A stretch of DNA of 64,000 nucleotides from Przewalskia tangutica (lineage: Eukaryota > Streptophyta > Magnoliopsida > Solanales > Solanaceae): assembly GCA_029844215.1 (NCBI GenBank), contig CM056726.1:36387001-36451000 (forward strand), given 5' to 3'. The notes under the pieces were generated by a model. It had not been told where the DNA came from. It did not search any database and saw only the letters and a list, made by a program, of their open reading frames with translations. The position numbers were made by a program, and so were the translations under genes. Below are positions 35,596 through 47,697 of this stretch, piece after piece (the stretch's first letter is position 1; every line of letters starts with the position of its first letter).

Positions 35596-37280
35596 TCTAC
35601 CCCATGCCTCTTGAGTGAAGAACTTGCGTCCGGCTAAAAGACGTTAAAGACAACGCTACTTGGGAGGCAACCCAAGGTTATTTTATTTTATTTTATTTAA
35701 TGCAATTAGTTTTTACTTAGAACAGTCTCACGGAGGGTATTGTTTACATGTTGTGATGACAGGTACAGGGCCAAAAATTTGGAGGACGAAAACTGAAAAG
35801 AAATCAAAAGAGAAAAATCGCCAGCGCCACGCGCCAACAGAGGGTCGCGCGCCAAGTGCGTATGGCGCAGAAAAATTTAGCGTCGCGGCGCCAAAAGTCC
35901 AGAAGAGCTCTGAAGTTTTGGCACCACGGCGCTGGAAGTTCAGAGGGTCGCAGAAGTTTGGGCGCCGCGACGAAAATCTGAATTTTAAAGGAGCCTTAAT
36001 CCGATTTTCCTTTCTCCAAATCAAAAATCCCAAACACTTCCACTCTGACGGGATTCCTGACGTTATCTGCCGTGCATTAACCACCGCCACCACTTTAAAC
36101 CAAGTTTGTAAGTTGTCCTGTTTTGTTTTATTTTTAATTTTTTGAGTCTTGCACACATTGGGGACAATGTGTGATTTAAGTTGAGGGGGGGGTGTCTTAT
36201 TGTTTTTGAGTCTTTTTGATTTGTTTTGTGTGTTTTTGAGTATTTTTTGAGTCAGATTTTTTTAAAAAAAATCATGCATGCTGTAGTTACTGGAATCGCC
36301 TAGTGAAGTAAGGTTGAATAATCTAATGGAATTAGAAGCAACCATCTAAACACTTAAGTTAGATATACCAAAAATTCATGAAATCAAATTATTTGGGGTA
36401 TCTTGCTTGACTTGTGCATTGTTTATGATTAAACTTATGTGTATGATTGCTTGTTATTTGAGGCGAAATAATTAAGATATGCATGTTAGGGAGATGACTC
36501 AGTCATTTCTTTGTTAGCCCTTTCTTACCATTTTTGTCTATCCCTGACATTCAAATTTTATCCCTAGTCAGCCCCTTTGAGCCTAAAAATAAGACTTTTT
36601 CTTTGACACCATATAATTCCACACTTGTACCATATGTGAAAAATTGAGGTGATTGGAATATAAAGTGTTAAAAAGGAGATAAAAAGAGTGAACAATTTTG
36701 ATGCACCCCAATGAGAAAGTAGTAATAAATAGGCAAAAACCTAAGTTTGGGGGTGCCTGTTATTCATCATACATCTCATTCTCTCAAAACAAAAGAAGGG
36801 AAAGATAGGTATGGAGTGAAAAAAGAGAATCAAAAGAAAAGGAAAGAATTTAAAGCAAAAGAGCTTATGGTACATAAATTGAGCCTAAATGCCTATTTTT
36901 ACCTACCCCTGCCTAAGCCTACATTACAACCCTGAAAAGCCCTGAAGATCTCTTACATGTGTATCCATGATTAGTGGAGAATAGCAAGTAGACATGCCAT
37001 AGGATTTTGAAATTGACATGCATAGTTAGGTATTCTTACTTCCATTGAGCATGATTAAAGTGAATTTGCGAAATATCTAACTTGATGTGTTTAGAATGCT
37101 AAAAATCCATGCTATATGTTCCTGCATATTATTCTGCTAACCTTCATGCTTTTCTAAGTGGCAATTGTGCGGCAAAGTGATCAGTGTCTTTGAGTCAGTC
37201 TATTTTCGTTTTCCTCTTGTCTTTAATTCTTTCTTTTGATCTTTGCTCGAAGGCGAGCAAAGGTTAAGTTTGGGGGTGTC
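35596..37280 (+). other. Athila 3' non-coding region
   Basis: The sequence goes from the gag-protease stop straight to the family's 3' region (gggaggcaacccaaggtta at 35660-35678). It contains GC-rich paired motifs at about 35820-35970 and a purine tract taagtttgggggtgtc at 37265-37280 adjoining the 3' LTR. A similar aagtttgggggtg occurs at about 36742. Short ORFs here carry no recognised domain. Confidence 0.65.
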
Positions 37281-38492
37281 TGATCGGTGTATTTTATATA
37301 CACCTTTTGAGTCATTTTTAGTTAGTCTTTTGCCCATTTTTGTACAAATACGTGTCGTCTTAGGATATATTTTCTTTCTTTTGAGTCATAATGGTTTAAA
37401 GTGGCTCATTGGCGGAAAAGGAGCAAAAGAGGCGGCAGAGGTTAGAGCTCAAAAGCGAGAAAGTTGGCGAACCGGGCAAGCAGGCGGCGTGGCGCCTCGG
37501 CCAGCGATGTCGAGCGCCGGCACCAAAAATCTGAGCTGCGGGAGTTTGGCGCCGCGGCTGATTCTGAGGCGGTAGTCTGTCAAATTTGAATGGGAATGGG
37601 CCAAGGCCTGGAAGGAAAACTGGGAGGACGAGTTGGAGGCTATAAAAATGAGTTTTTAGGTCAGAATTAAGGGTTCAAAACCCTTGTCAATTCATCACAA
37701 CCTTGGAGATCAAGATTAGAGACTACTTTTGTGTAATTTCTTTATTCTTTGTTTTATTTCTTTGTAGTTTATGTTGGATATTAGTTTAGTTCTTGGCATG
37801 TCTATGGCTAGGAACTAACTTAATTTAGGGCTTTCCATATCAAATCACTTGAAACTCATTCTTATGAATTAATGCATGTTTTGGTTTCTTCTTATCATTG
37901 TTGAGATTTATTCAATATTTGTCTTGAATGTTTGGTAATTAATTGATCACTAATTATCATAATCTATATGATTTCTAATCGAAAGTCGAAAGAGGAGATT
38001 GTGAATATGTTATAGTTGAATAAACATAGGTTAAATCGTGGACGAAAGTACCCCGATACTTGTGTAGTTTAATAGGTTATTGCTCTTAATCCTCCTTTAT
38101 AGTCAATCTTATCACCGAAAGGTAGAAGGGTTCTATATTGGGGTTGAGTGTTTATATTACCTTAACAGGAGTATAAAACGGCTTAGTTAACGTACTATCT
38201 CAAAATAGAAGAAGAACCATAATTAATTGCATTAACAAGTAAGATGAGCGGATAGTTGAGGAGATTTGGAAGCCCTATTTCCACCATATCTGAAGTAAAA
38301 CAAAGTGATTTAGTTAGCATTCATAAGTATAGTTATAAACAATTCATCAATCATCGGTTACCAAATAGATATCATAGAATAGAAATTGATAATTGGACAC
38401 TAATCCCTGAGGACGATAACTCGGTCTTCTAGACTATATTATTTGTCACGACACGTGCACTTGCGTTTAGTGTGTGCATAAATTGCGCATCA
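37281..38492 (+). repeat. 3' LTR of Athila-type element
   Basis: It matches the 5' LTR, ends TGCGCATCA, and abuts a truncated chromovirus LTR without a target duplication. Confidence 0.9.
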
Positions 38493-40291
38493 CAACTAGC
38501 CAACATAATATAATAGGCAAGCCGGCAAGACTGCCACCAAATAGTATCACGTATACACAGGAACATCCCAAAACAGAGTATCACAACATAACTGACCCAA
38601 AACAGATTTACAACTTCACATATGTACAACCCACAACTGTCTACAGACCTCTATGAGTAGGATAACTACATATGACGGGACAGGGCCCCGTCGTGCCCTT
38701 AATTATATACATAAGTCAACAAAAATAGGGTTCTGTACCAAAATGACAAAGCTCTGAATCAAAGGAGCTCTCCAACAACTGAACATAAATCCTAGGCTGG
38801 AGGATCACCAAGCGAGCACACATACTGCGGGCATAAATCACGACCCAGAAGAAAGGGTCGATCTGAAATAATGTACTGAGTATATAAAACATGCAGTACT
38901 GTAAAGAAGATCATAACCGTGCCATGAAAATAGAGAGTCCACTGTGCCTTATAAAAATGAGGATCATATCAGTAATCATGAATGCTTAACCTTATAATCA
39001 TCATATATAAATAAATGAATAAATTGTCCGTCCATCTGATGAGAGACGCGGTGAAATATACTATCCTGGGTATCTGTGCCCGCATCATGTATACATAAAC
39101 TGTCCGGCCCTCTAGTGAAGTACGCGGTGAACATATAAGGTATACTGCCCGGCCCATTCTGGGACGCGGTAAAGTCATATAAGAAATCTATGCGCGTATC
39201 TGCCCTGCCATCTAGTGAGGGGCACGATGGAGTGGAATAGTAATACTTTGCACGAGTATATATCATGAGCAACCATATGCTATTTAAATCATCATTTTAC
39301 TCTCGATAAAATCATTAAAATGAACTTTTTACTAGAAATCAAAGGCACTTCTCATAGCTCATATTATTAGGAATTAGACGGTATAGAGATCATTTACGGT
39401 ATAGCTAAAAATTGACTATAACACCCAACAATCACATGCATCATCTTAAATTTCAAGTTCTCTTTATCAAGAGTTTATTCCTTAACTATAATATCAATTA
39501 ATCTTCCAATTACTTCTATAAAACGAAGAATTTTTACCTTAAAATGAAGCCAAAACAGTCCCTAACAAACCAGTAACTGTTCCATCAATTTTTGCCAAAT
39601 TTTATCAATTCTTCAACTCCAAAATGTCATGCATGAATTCCACAATTTTAACCCATCATTCTTGTACGTTTTTCCTCCAAAAACTTGTCTAAAAAATCAA
39701 AAATTTCTGGGCTAATGCTCTCGGCAGAACCAGTGATTTCACCACTGTTTTTGGAGTTAATTTGGTTTATAATTTTGTGGAAGAGCTAACTTAGGAAGGG
39801 GGAAGAAAATCTACAGTTTTTGGCTAAGGGGAAGGAGTATTTCGGTTGGGAGAGAGAGAGGAAGATGGGGGTATTTGTTTTTTTACTTAGAACCAAATGA
39901 GGGAATATGGAGGTTTATTATGTTTTAAGGGGAAAAGAAAAATCTAAAAAAAAGTTTATTACACTTTGGTCCCTAATGTATAATTAATTAATCCCTCAAG
40001 TAATAATTAAATCTTAAATTCCGCTTCTTTTAATTCTCGAGAATTTCATAAGACATCGTATTTTCAATGTCATAAGTCTCATAATACGACACTAGTCCAT
40101 TACGGGAACATACAACCATCACAATAAGTTCCAACATCACACTCGTTGTAACAAAAAATTTCTCCGGAATCATATTCTCTTGTATACTAATTTCCGTATT
40201 AACATATGTAATTATACTTTATATCCAATATTCGAATCTTACTTCCTTAAGGACGTTCTTAATTATCGCCTTAAACTTACGAGGTGTAACA
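38493..40291 (-). repeat. 3' LTR of chromovirus (truncated)
   Basis: In minus orientation it begins TGTTACACCTCGTAAG and runs until the Athila 3' LTR cuts it off. It aligns with 48391-50906 with one large internal gap. Confidence 0.85.
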
Positions 40292-40304
40292 TTCTTCCCC
40301 TCTT
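40292..40304 (-). promoter_or_regulatory. Polypurine tract of chromovirus
   Basis: The minus strand reads aagaggggaagaa directly before TGTTACACC. The upstream sequence gaggacgaatgtttct is typical for this group of plant gypsy elements. Confidence 0.75.
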
Positions 40305-40462
40305 AGAAACATTCGTCCTCGAATATTCATAATAGGTCTCATGCTATAAAAATTTCGGCAGTGTCTCCTTTATAACTATACCTATCCACCAATATTCAGC
40401 AACCCATCAGCTGTCACACAAGACCACAATATAACACACATGCAATTCATCAATTACTATAA

Positions 40463-41552
40463 TCAAATAAGGGATCGAGTTGAATTACTTGGAGGCACTG
40501 GGAACAAGTGAGGATATTTCTTCTTCATTTCATCTCCTGTCTCCCAAGTCATTTCCTCTCTATTGTTGTTTCGCGACAATACCTTAACGGAAGCCACATC
40601 ATTCTCCTCATACGACAACTCTTTTGTCACCTGGACATCATCTACTGAAAAGACTCTGGAAGGATCACAAATACACGTGCGTAGCATCGATACGTGGAAG
40701 ACTGGGTGTACTACTTCCAAATCCGAGGGTAGATCCAACTCATAGGAAACCTTTTCTATCCCACGAATAATCTGGTAAGGCCCAATGTATCTTGGGTTAA
40801 GCTTCCTTTCTTATCGAACCTCATCACACCCTTCATGGGTGACACCTTCAGGAAAACCCAATCACCAACCTGAAACTCTAAGTGTCGACATCGATTATCC
40901 GTATATGACTTTTGTCGATTCTGGGCTGCTAATAATCTCTGGATAAGCTTCACCTTATTACAGCTTTCTGAACCATGTTTGGTCCGATTAACTTAGTCTT
41001 GCCTACGTTAAACCAATCAATAGGTGACCTGCATTTCCTCCCATATAAGGTCTCGTAAGGTGTCATCTGGATACTAGAATGATAGTTATTATTATAAAAA
41101 AACTTAATGAGTGGTAAATGATCATCCCAGCTACCTCTGAAGTCAATAATACAGGCTCTCAACAAATCCACAGTGTCTGAATAGTACACTCAGCCTGCCT
41201 ATCAGTCTGAGGATGAAACGCTTTGCTAAGACTCACTTGTGTCCCCAATCCCTTATGGAACGATCTCCAAAAGTTAGTTGTAAACTGATCTCCCCTGTCC
41301 GATATAATAGATGTGGGAACCCCATGAAGTCTCACTATCTCCCTGATGTATAACCTCGCATAGTCTTCCGCTGAAAGAGTAGTCCCGACTGGAATAAAAG
41401 TGGGCTGATTTTGTCAGCCTATCCACAATAACCCATATGGAGTCATATTTCCACTGGGTGCGAGGTAAGAATGTAATGAAGTCCATATTGATCACTTCCC
41501 ACTTAACTATCTTACTTACTAGTCTTAGCCCGTAACCTTCAAACATCTGCAT
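40463..41552 (-). pseudogene. Chromovirus integrase and chromodomain remnant
   Basis: Three frames cover the integrase: 41274-41552 (WEVINMDFITFLPRTQWKYD, then SIWVIVDRLTKSAHF), 40950-41189 (GSWDDHLPLIKFFYNNNYHS, then MTPYETLYGRKCRSPI) and 40756-40953 (FQVGDWVFLKVSPMKGVMRF). The frame 40463-40738 carries VHPVFHVSMLR and the chromodomain-like ASVKVL...EMTWETGDEMKKKYPHLFP. The frames are separated by frameshifts. Integrase joins the DNA copy to the chromosome, and the chromodomain is thought to steer insertion to heterochromatin. Confidence 0.85.
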
Positions 41553-41579
41553 TATCTGAGGAAGGTACTTTAGAATATT

Positions 41580-42785
41580 TTTATTGCCATGAAAATATGA
41601 GTCTGCACATCTTATAGATAGTCATATTCATCTCATATATCACCCTGTGTATGGTCATCTTTCCTTCATGCCACACAATATTTCCCCACTTCCATATCTA
41701 CCGCATAGTGATAAGTGGTACAACTCTGAATACTACTTTGAACTTGGAGGGGCAATAAGCATTCACCACACTCGCGATACTTGTGTCACCTACAGAAACT
41801 GAGTTATAATACATACATCAGCGTTACCGTATCTGCAAAAACAACCAATTGATTCATGGTCTCATATTGTCTATTATCACAACAGTAGCATCTAGCCTCA
41901 GTCTCTTTTCCAACTCTTTTTAGGACATCCCCACTTGTATTTTAAACTCCCATAATCTCTAGAAGAAGAACGAAATCTTAAAAGGCAATCCTGGTATCCA
42001 TATATTCTTAAAACATCAGATTTGTTTGATTTTCTCCTTAACAACTCCCATGCACTGCCTACTGTAAATTTACCTGAAACTATCATTATCTACCATGACA
42101 TTTCACATCCTTCTGTTAATTTATGCAACTCTAATTCTTGTGTGATATGATCCACTATATCCCTAGAACATAGCTGTTGCAAATTCTACAAATCTCATCT
42201 CCCATCTATCATAAGTTCCTTCACATCTTTAATACACTCATCCACCGTGTATTTTTGCAGGAGCAATATAATACAAAGCTCCTAGTTTTTTTTTTCAAAC
42301 CAGAAATTAGCAGTTCCACTCTTTGGCTCCTACCACATCTCCTGCTCTATGCCATCTCTAGCTTCCAACATCATTTTTCATACACGAGAGCATCATTTCT
42401 ATGGTACATTTAGAGGATAACGTCTTTTACAATATTTGATCCACATAAAATTATCTCACAATCTATTAGATATTTGGAATTTCACTAAAGTTTAGCACAA
42501 AAGGCTTTAGACACATCAAATAATGATCTAAGTCTTGTGCTTCATTTATCACTAGGTAAGCACATATTCAACCATGAGTACCAATGCCTCATTCTGCCTT
42601 CATCACTGTTATTCCAATAAAATCTTGCAAGGACTTTATGTAACTCACTTATGGAATATTTTGGAGGTTTTATAGCTAATAATAGATGGATTGGCATACC
42701 TAAAAGAACACTGGTTATCAAAGTATATTTTTCTTCAAATGATAGTAATCTTTATTTATAGACTTGTAATTTATTCTTCACCTTC
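41580..42785 (-). pseudogene. LINE (non-LTR) RT C-terminus fragment
   Basis: Reading the minus strand through stops gives KVKNKLQVYKDYYHL, ITSVLLGMPIHLLLAIKPPK, EGRMRHWYSWLNMCLPSD, and then GKFTVGSAWELLRRKSNKSD (frame 41898-42086). These match the order of motifs at the end of plant L1-type RT and its C-terminal zf-RVT domain. The fragment is 5' truncated and heavily mutated. It joins gypsy protease near 42785 and ends somewhere before the integrase at 41552. I could not see a clear poly(A) or TSD. Confidence 0.65.
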
Positions 42786-43010
42786 TCTACAATCGACATT
42801 CGCCTAACGAGAAGTCAACCAATCCATACTCATAATAGCATCAAGTTCAGTCACGTCTAACTCTATCAAATCCGCTATAGTCTACCGACTATCTATAACT
42901 ACCGAACAATTTCTATATACTCGTTAGCTATAACAGAATCTCTTACCGGTGTAGCAACCTCTTTGAGTTTGTTCATTTTGCCCATTAGTTCGAATACCTT
43001 TGTACCTCTC
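42786..43010 (-). pseudogene. Chromovirus protease fragment
   Basis: The minus strand reads TPVRDSVIANEYIEI, then LDVTELDAIMSMDWLTS and ANVDCRE, the conserved part of the gypsy aspartic protease before RT. It runs into LINE sequence. Confidence 0.65.
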
Positions 43011-44296
43011 TTATCTGTTTTCCACTCTTCTATTACTATATGTAGAAATTCAGGATCCATTCTTCACATATTAAAGTTTCTAAACCTGTACTGATTCTCT
43101 ATGCCTCTTCCCACCTAATTATTCTAGGAGAATGATCATATAAGTCTGGTTTCATGAAATTATCTCCGTCATAGAGACATGACACTTCACTCCTTCATTT
43201 CTCTTTAATATCCAGTTAAAATCACTCATTATTTCCTATGGACCTTGTACCTGGCCTCGTAACCCTCTAATATCTATCCACAATTCCCTTTTAAGAGCCA
43301 CTTCATTGAATGCACACACCAAGGTCATATGGAAACTTTTCTTTGTACCCCTATGATTTACCCCGCAGTGTATCAATTATTCTGTACAATTTTTAATATC
43401 TACCTCGTAGGGATGAGACTTCCACAATAACCCTATCCCTCCATTTGGATGCTCAGTAAGATTAGTACTAAAATATCACCCATTACACAAGTTAAGAGAG
43501 GCATTATGAGCTTCTTCCCTTTTAACTTTTGGTTCCAAGAGACCAAATAACCCCATCTTAGCATTCTGCATGAACCAATGCATTGAAACTGTGCACGAAT
43601 ACATACATCGGTTACTAATCCTTCAAATAACTACTTAACTGAAAATGTAAACTCCAGAGGTTCGCTGCACGTCTGAACATTACTCCTTACGATATTTTAA
43701 ATGCTGGACACAACTATACGCCAATAGAATGCTCCTCACTCCCAGGTTCTAAGTCATTTGCGAAAGAAACTCAAATAATCCCTATGTCCAATACCTCCCA
43801 GAACTCGGTAAAGGCACTTTCATTCATTTATGTCACTCTTATTATTCAAGAAGTAATAGCCCCTTCTTATCCTTACCTGGGAACAATATTTTTTTGCAGT
43901 CTCCTACCTTCACCTAGTCCAGCAACATGGTATACCATAAAACGGTCACAGATTCTAACAATTAAAGCTCAAAATTTAATTAGAGGTATGAAGGAGAAAA
44001 AAGTAGATAAACTTCATTTTCTATCTTTGGAAGAAAAAGTTCAATCTCTGTAACTATAGAGCAGATAACGTGGCATAACGGAGTACCAATTCATAAGATA
44101 GAGAATGTTGTAATACATCTCACAAGTCGACAACTCATTCATGGTATGAGAGGAATCTCTTTTTTTCTTGTATCTTCTCACTGCTCGTAATTATAAACAA
44201 CTTCATTTCTTTTAACACTTGTTCACCCATTTCTTACTTATCGTACTTTTCATAATTCCAACATATTCTAGTATACGTACGTAATCTCAGACATTA
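43011..44296 (-). other. Degenerate gag-protease region of the chromovirus
   Basis: By position between protease and gag, this should be the late gag and zinc-knuckle region. No motif can be followed with confidence. The plus-strand frame at 43784-44053 has no recognised domain. Confidence 0.4.
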
Positions 44297-47200
44297 TGTT
44301 ACACCCCGTAATTCAGGTCAAGCTTATGAGACCGTACGGAAGGAATTAAGATCTAAAATTTAGAAAGATAGGTTGACGGAATATTTCGGACGGGTTTTAG
44401 TCAACTTTGAGGCGGTTTATGTCCCGTTACATTAGGAGTTCTTAGGTGGTTCAAAATCCTAGTATGTAGTTCGTTAAGTCTAGTTCCCAACGCAACAAAC
44501 CGTTCGTGGATAGGACATCGGAGTAGAAAGTTATGGAAGTTACAAGTTCGGTCTTGTCAGCGAGAAAAGTATTTTCGGTCAAGGCCACAGGCCTTGTGGC
44601 TGGTTATCTGGGGGTTCTCTAAAGTTGCAGCGCCGCGGCGTCGGAATGCAGGGTCGCGACACCGGAAGTACTGAAAATTCTCGGAGGTTTCAGCGCCATG
44701 GCCGCTGAGCATGGCGGCGCAGGCGGAAAAATTCAGCGAACAGGGAAAAATGAGAAGATATTTTGTTAAAAGTTTGTGGGAGGGTGACAAGTGTCCCTCC
44801 CATCTGTTTGACTAAGAGGTAGTCTATTTTATTGACCAAGACTTGGTCATTTTTACAAGAACCCTTCTCTCTAAAACATTTTCCTCTCCCTTCTCTCTAA
44901 AATATTTTCCTCTCCCTTCTCTCTAGAAATTTCAAGGGAAACCCAAGGCCTAGTAAAGTTATGGGAAAATACGACAAGAAGGAGTTATGTTGGCAACTTG
45001 TAGAGGGTTCGTGTGGGTGATTTTAGCGTGAAGAAGATTTCGGAAAGAGGGCTTATTGAGGTAAAACCTTCACCTTCTCATGTAATTAAAAATTACAAAT
45101 TATAGTATTTGAGAAATGAGCATGTGGTTTGAGTATTGTAATCAATTCGGTTGTTAGCAAAAACCGTTGCATGTTGCATTAGAAGGGTATATCGTTGTTA
45201 AAATTGGTTAAGACTTATTGCATGTTGAATTAACAAGTTGAATTGAAAGGATTTGAAAAGGTTGATATGTGGGCATATTTTAGCCAAGAAGTTGCCTTGA
45301 ACTAGTTGGATTGTTGGGCCTTAAAAGTGGCGTTTGGATATTGAATTCGAGCCTTGAAAAAGGTGGTAAAGTACGTAGAAACAAAGGAAGTGTTGTCCAA
45401 ATTTCCGTAGAATAAGGGATTTTACAATTAGAATATTCTACGTTAAAGCTAAAAGCTAATAGACGTATTATGGCCGTTATAGGGTGAAGTACTACGAATA
45501 GCGTATTCTATTTGAAGGGTGGAAAAGGCTAGCAATGTTATAGTATTTTGGAGCATCTTGCTACTTGTCGATAATCGTCGCGAGGTATGTGATTCTTCCT
45601 ATTCTCTTTAGCATGATTATTTGTGAAATATATAGCGCGGTAGACGCACGTGTGTTAAAGAAGTTTGATTTTCTTTTTGTGCCTTGACTTGATATGAAGT
45701 GTAAAGGACTTGATTGTGATTGAAAAGTGGTAAAACCTTATTCGTTAGTAATGGGTACTTGGTTGTTAAAGAATAAGCCCTCTTAGTCTCATAAATGCTT
45801 ATAGTTGTATTTGGTTGGTTTTAAACATAAAGTGTTATAATAGCTTTATGGGAAGTTAGTTATAACGACTTTATGAAACGAAAGAATGGTTTTATTATTG
45901 GCTTTAAAGTGGTAACTTGACATTTGTTTTAAAAAGAGATATGAGACTTGATTTCCCCCGTTATGGGATTTGGTTTAAAAGTAAGAGACTTGAGAATCTG
46001 AAGTTTTGAAACTTATACTAGTTCGAGAAGTGATTTGATATATATAAAAAAAAAAAGACATGGCATTGTCTTGATTTGGTTTAAAAGGAGGACATGGTAT
46101 TGTCTTGGTTTATTTGAAAAGGAAGACATGGTATTGTCTTGGTTTATTTGAAAAGGAAGTATGGAAATTGTTTTTGGTTTACTTAAAATAATGGTTACTC
46201 TATTTTGATACCACGGGTGTTAGTATCATGTGACTTTTGTGAAAAAGAAATTGACTTTTTTTAAAGGAAATAAAGTAAGTAGTACCTTGGGGTTAAAACT
46301 CGGATTTTTGGCATAGAATGAAAGTACTTTGATTGTGAATAACTTGCCTATGTTTACTTGTGATAGTCTTGGTGTACAAGTATTGTATCCTTATGCTACC
46401 GTGTCTCTCGATGGAGGGCCGGTCATGTTATTCTCGATCATGTTGGACATACTGACACGTTGGGTGGCCCACGGGTATGCTTCCACTAGGAGTGTTATCT
46501 TGTTATTTTCTTTGGACATACTGACACGTTGGGTGGCCCACGGGTATGCTTCCACTATGAGTGTTATCTTGTTATTTTCTTTGGACATCTTGACACATTT
46601 GGGGCCAGCGGGTATGCTTCACTAGGAGTGGTATCTTGTTATTTCGTTTGGACATCTTGACCGCGTTGGGTGGCCCGGGTATCTTCCTATGAGTGTTATC
46701 TTGTTATTTCCTTTGGACATACTGACACGCTGGGGGGCCCACGGGTATGCTTCCACTATGAGTGTTATCTTATTATTTCCTTTGAACATACTGACACGCT
46801 GGGGGGCCCACGGGTATGCTTCCACTAGGAGTGGTATCTTGTTATTTCGTTTGGACATACTGACACGTTGGGTGTCCCACGGGTATGCTTCCACTATGAG
46901 TGTTATCTTGTTATTTCCTTTGGACATCTTGACCATTTGGGGGCCGGGTATGCTTCCACTATGAGTGTTATCTTGTTATTTCCTTTGGACATACTGACAC
47001 GATGGATGGTCCACGAGTATGCGTCCATTAGGATGGTTCCATGGCCATGCTTATACCGAGGTAAGATGCCGGGGCATGCGGCCATTGTGTGGGTTAAATT
47101 CCCGGGTTGTATTTGAGTGATGATTTTACGGGCGTGAGTACCTGACTTGACTTGACTGCTAATTATATTGTGTACTGTAGTTTGGTTATCACACATGTCT

Positions 47201-47692
47201 CCTGTTTTATATAGACAGTTATGATTTCACTTACAGTATTTTCAGTTTCACATACTTGGTACCTGTCGTACTGACCTCCTCCGGGGGGCTGCGTTCATGC
47301 CGCAGGTAGAGGTACACCGGTTGTTGGTCCTCGCTCATAGGATTCACAGTTCATCGTTTTGGGAAGCTCCGTTGCTCCGGAGGCTTATCTTTTGGTACGT
47401 GTCCCTGAGATTGTAGGTTTCTTGTACATTCCGAGGTATGGCAGGGCCCTGTCCTGTCATAGTTGTTATAAGGACTCTTAGAGGTCTGTAGTACTATTGT
47501 GGGCAAGAGTTGTAAAGGATGTAACTGTTCGGTTGTATGTATATGCAGAAAGGTGACCGTTTTGGTTAGCCTGTTTTATAGTTCATTGTTTCATATCTGT
47601 AAGTTTTTATTTCCGCTGATTTTCTCTGATGTTTTATCACTAGGGTGCCCGGGGTAAGGCACCAGTCGCGGGCCCGAGGTCGGGTCGTGACA
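44297..47692 (+). mobile_element. Solo LTR, chromovirus type, with minisatellite
   Basis: The 3396-bp LTR runs TGTTACACCCC to GGTCGTGACA with TSD catta (44292-44296 and 47693-47697). It shares blocks with the LTRs at 53834 and 59447: ataaagtgttataa, gcgaggtatgtga, gggaagctccgt with ggcttatctttt, and ctagggtgcccggg. A GC-rich paired motif lies at about 44628-44730. It carries nine tandem copies of a 69-bp unit. Confidence 0.9.
46420..47035 (+). repeat. 69-bp minisatellite inside the solo LTR, nine units
   Basis: ggacatactgacac or a variant starts at 46445, 46514, 46583, 46650, 46715, 46784, 46853, 46922 and 46987, so units are 65-69 bp. Because 69 is a multiple of three, units read in phase on both strands and give repeat-derived frames at 46329-46964 and 46391-47196. 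Shorter units have lost bases at gcccacggg/gacacg-type sites. Confidence 0.95.
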
Positions 47693-47697
47693 CATTA

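Larger units (their letters stand above)
31740..38492 (+). mobile_element. Athila-type Ty3/gypsy element lacking RT and integrase
   Basis: This 6753-bp element has LTRs of 1223 and 1212 bp (TGATCGGTGTA to TGCGCATCA), an Athila-style primer site and purine tract, and a gag-protease frame. The 1.7 kb after the protease is non-coding, where a full Athila would carry RT, RNase H and integrase. The flanks caagc (left) and caact (right) do not form a duplication. The left neighbour is Angela leader and the right is the interior of another LTR, so a deletion or recombination altered one side. Confidence 0.85.

Noticed and set aside
35660..36156. 161- and 142-residue frames on opposite strands after Athila protease
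   Set aside because: They overlap each other in a GC-rich non-coding stretch with no recognisable motif, and their length comes from base composition.
43784..44053. 89-residue plus-strand frame
   Set aside because: It is antisense to the degenerate gag region of the minus-strand chromovirus and has no recognised domain.
46329..47196. Repeat-protein gene on either strand
   Set aside because: The frames follow from a 69-bp repeat unit inside a solo LTR with a perfect target duplication.
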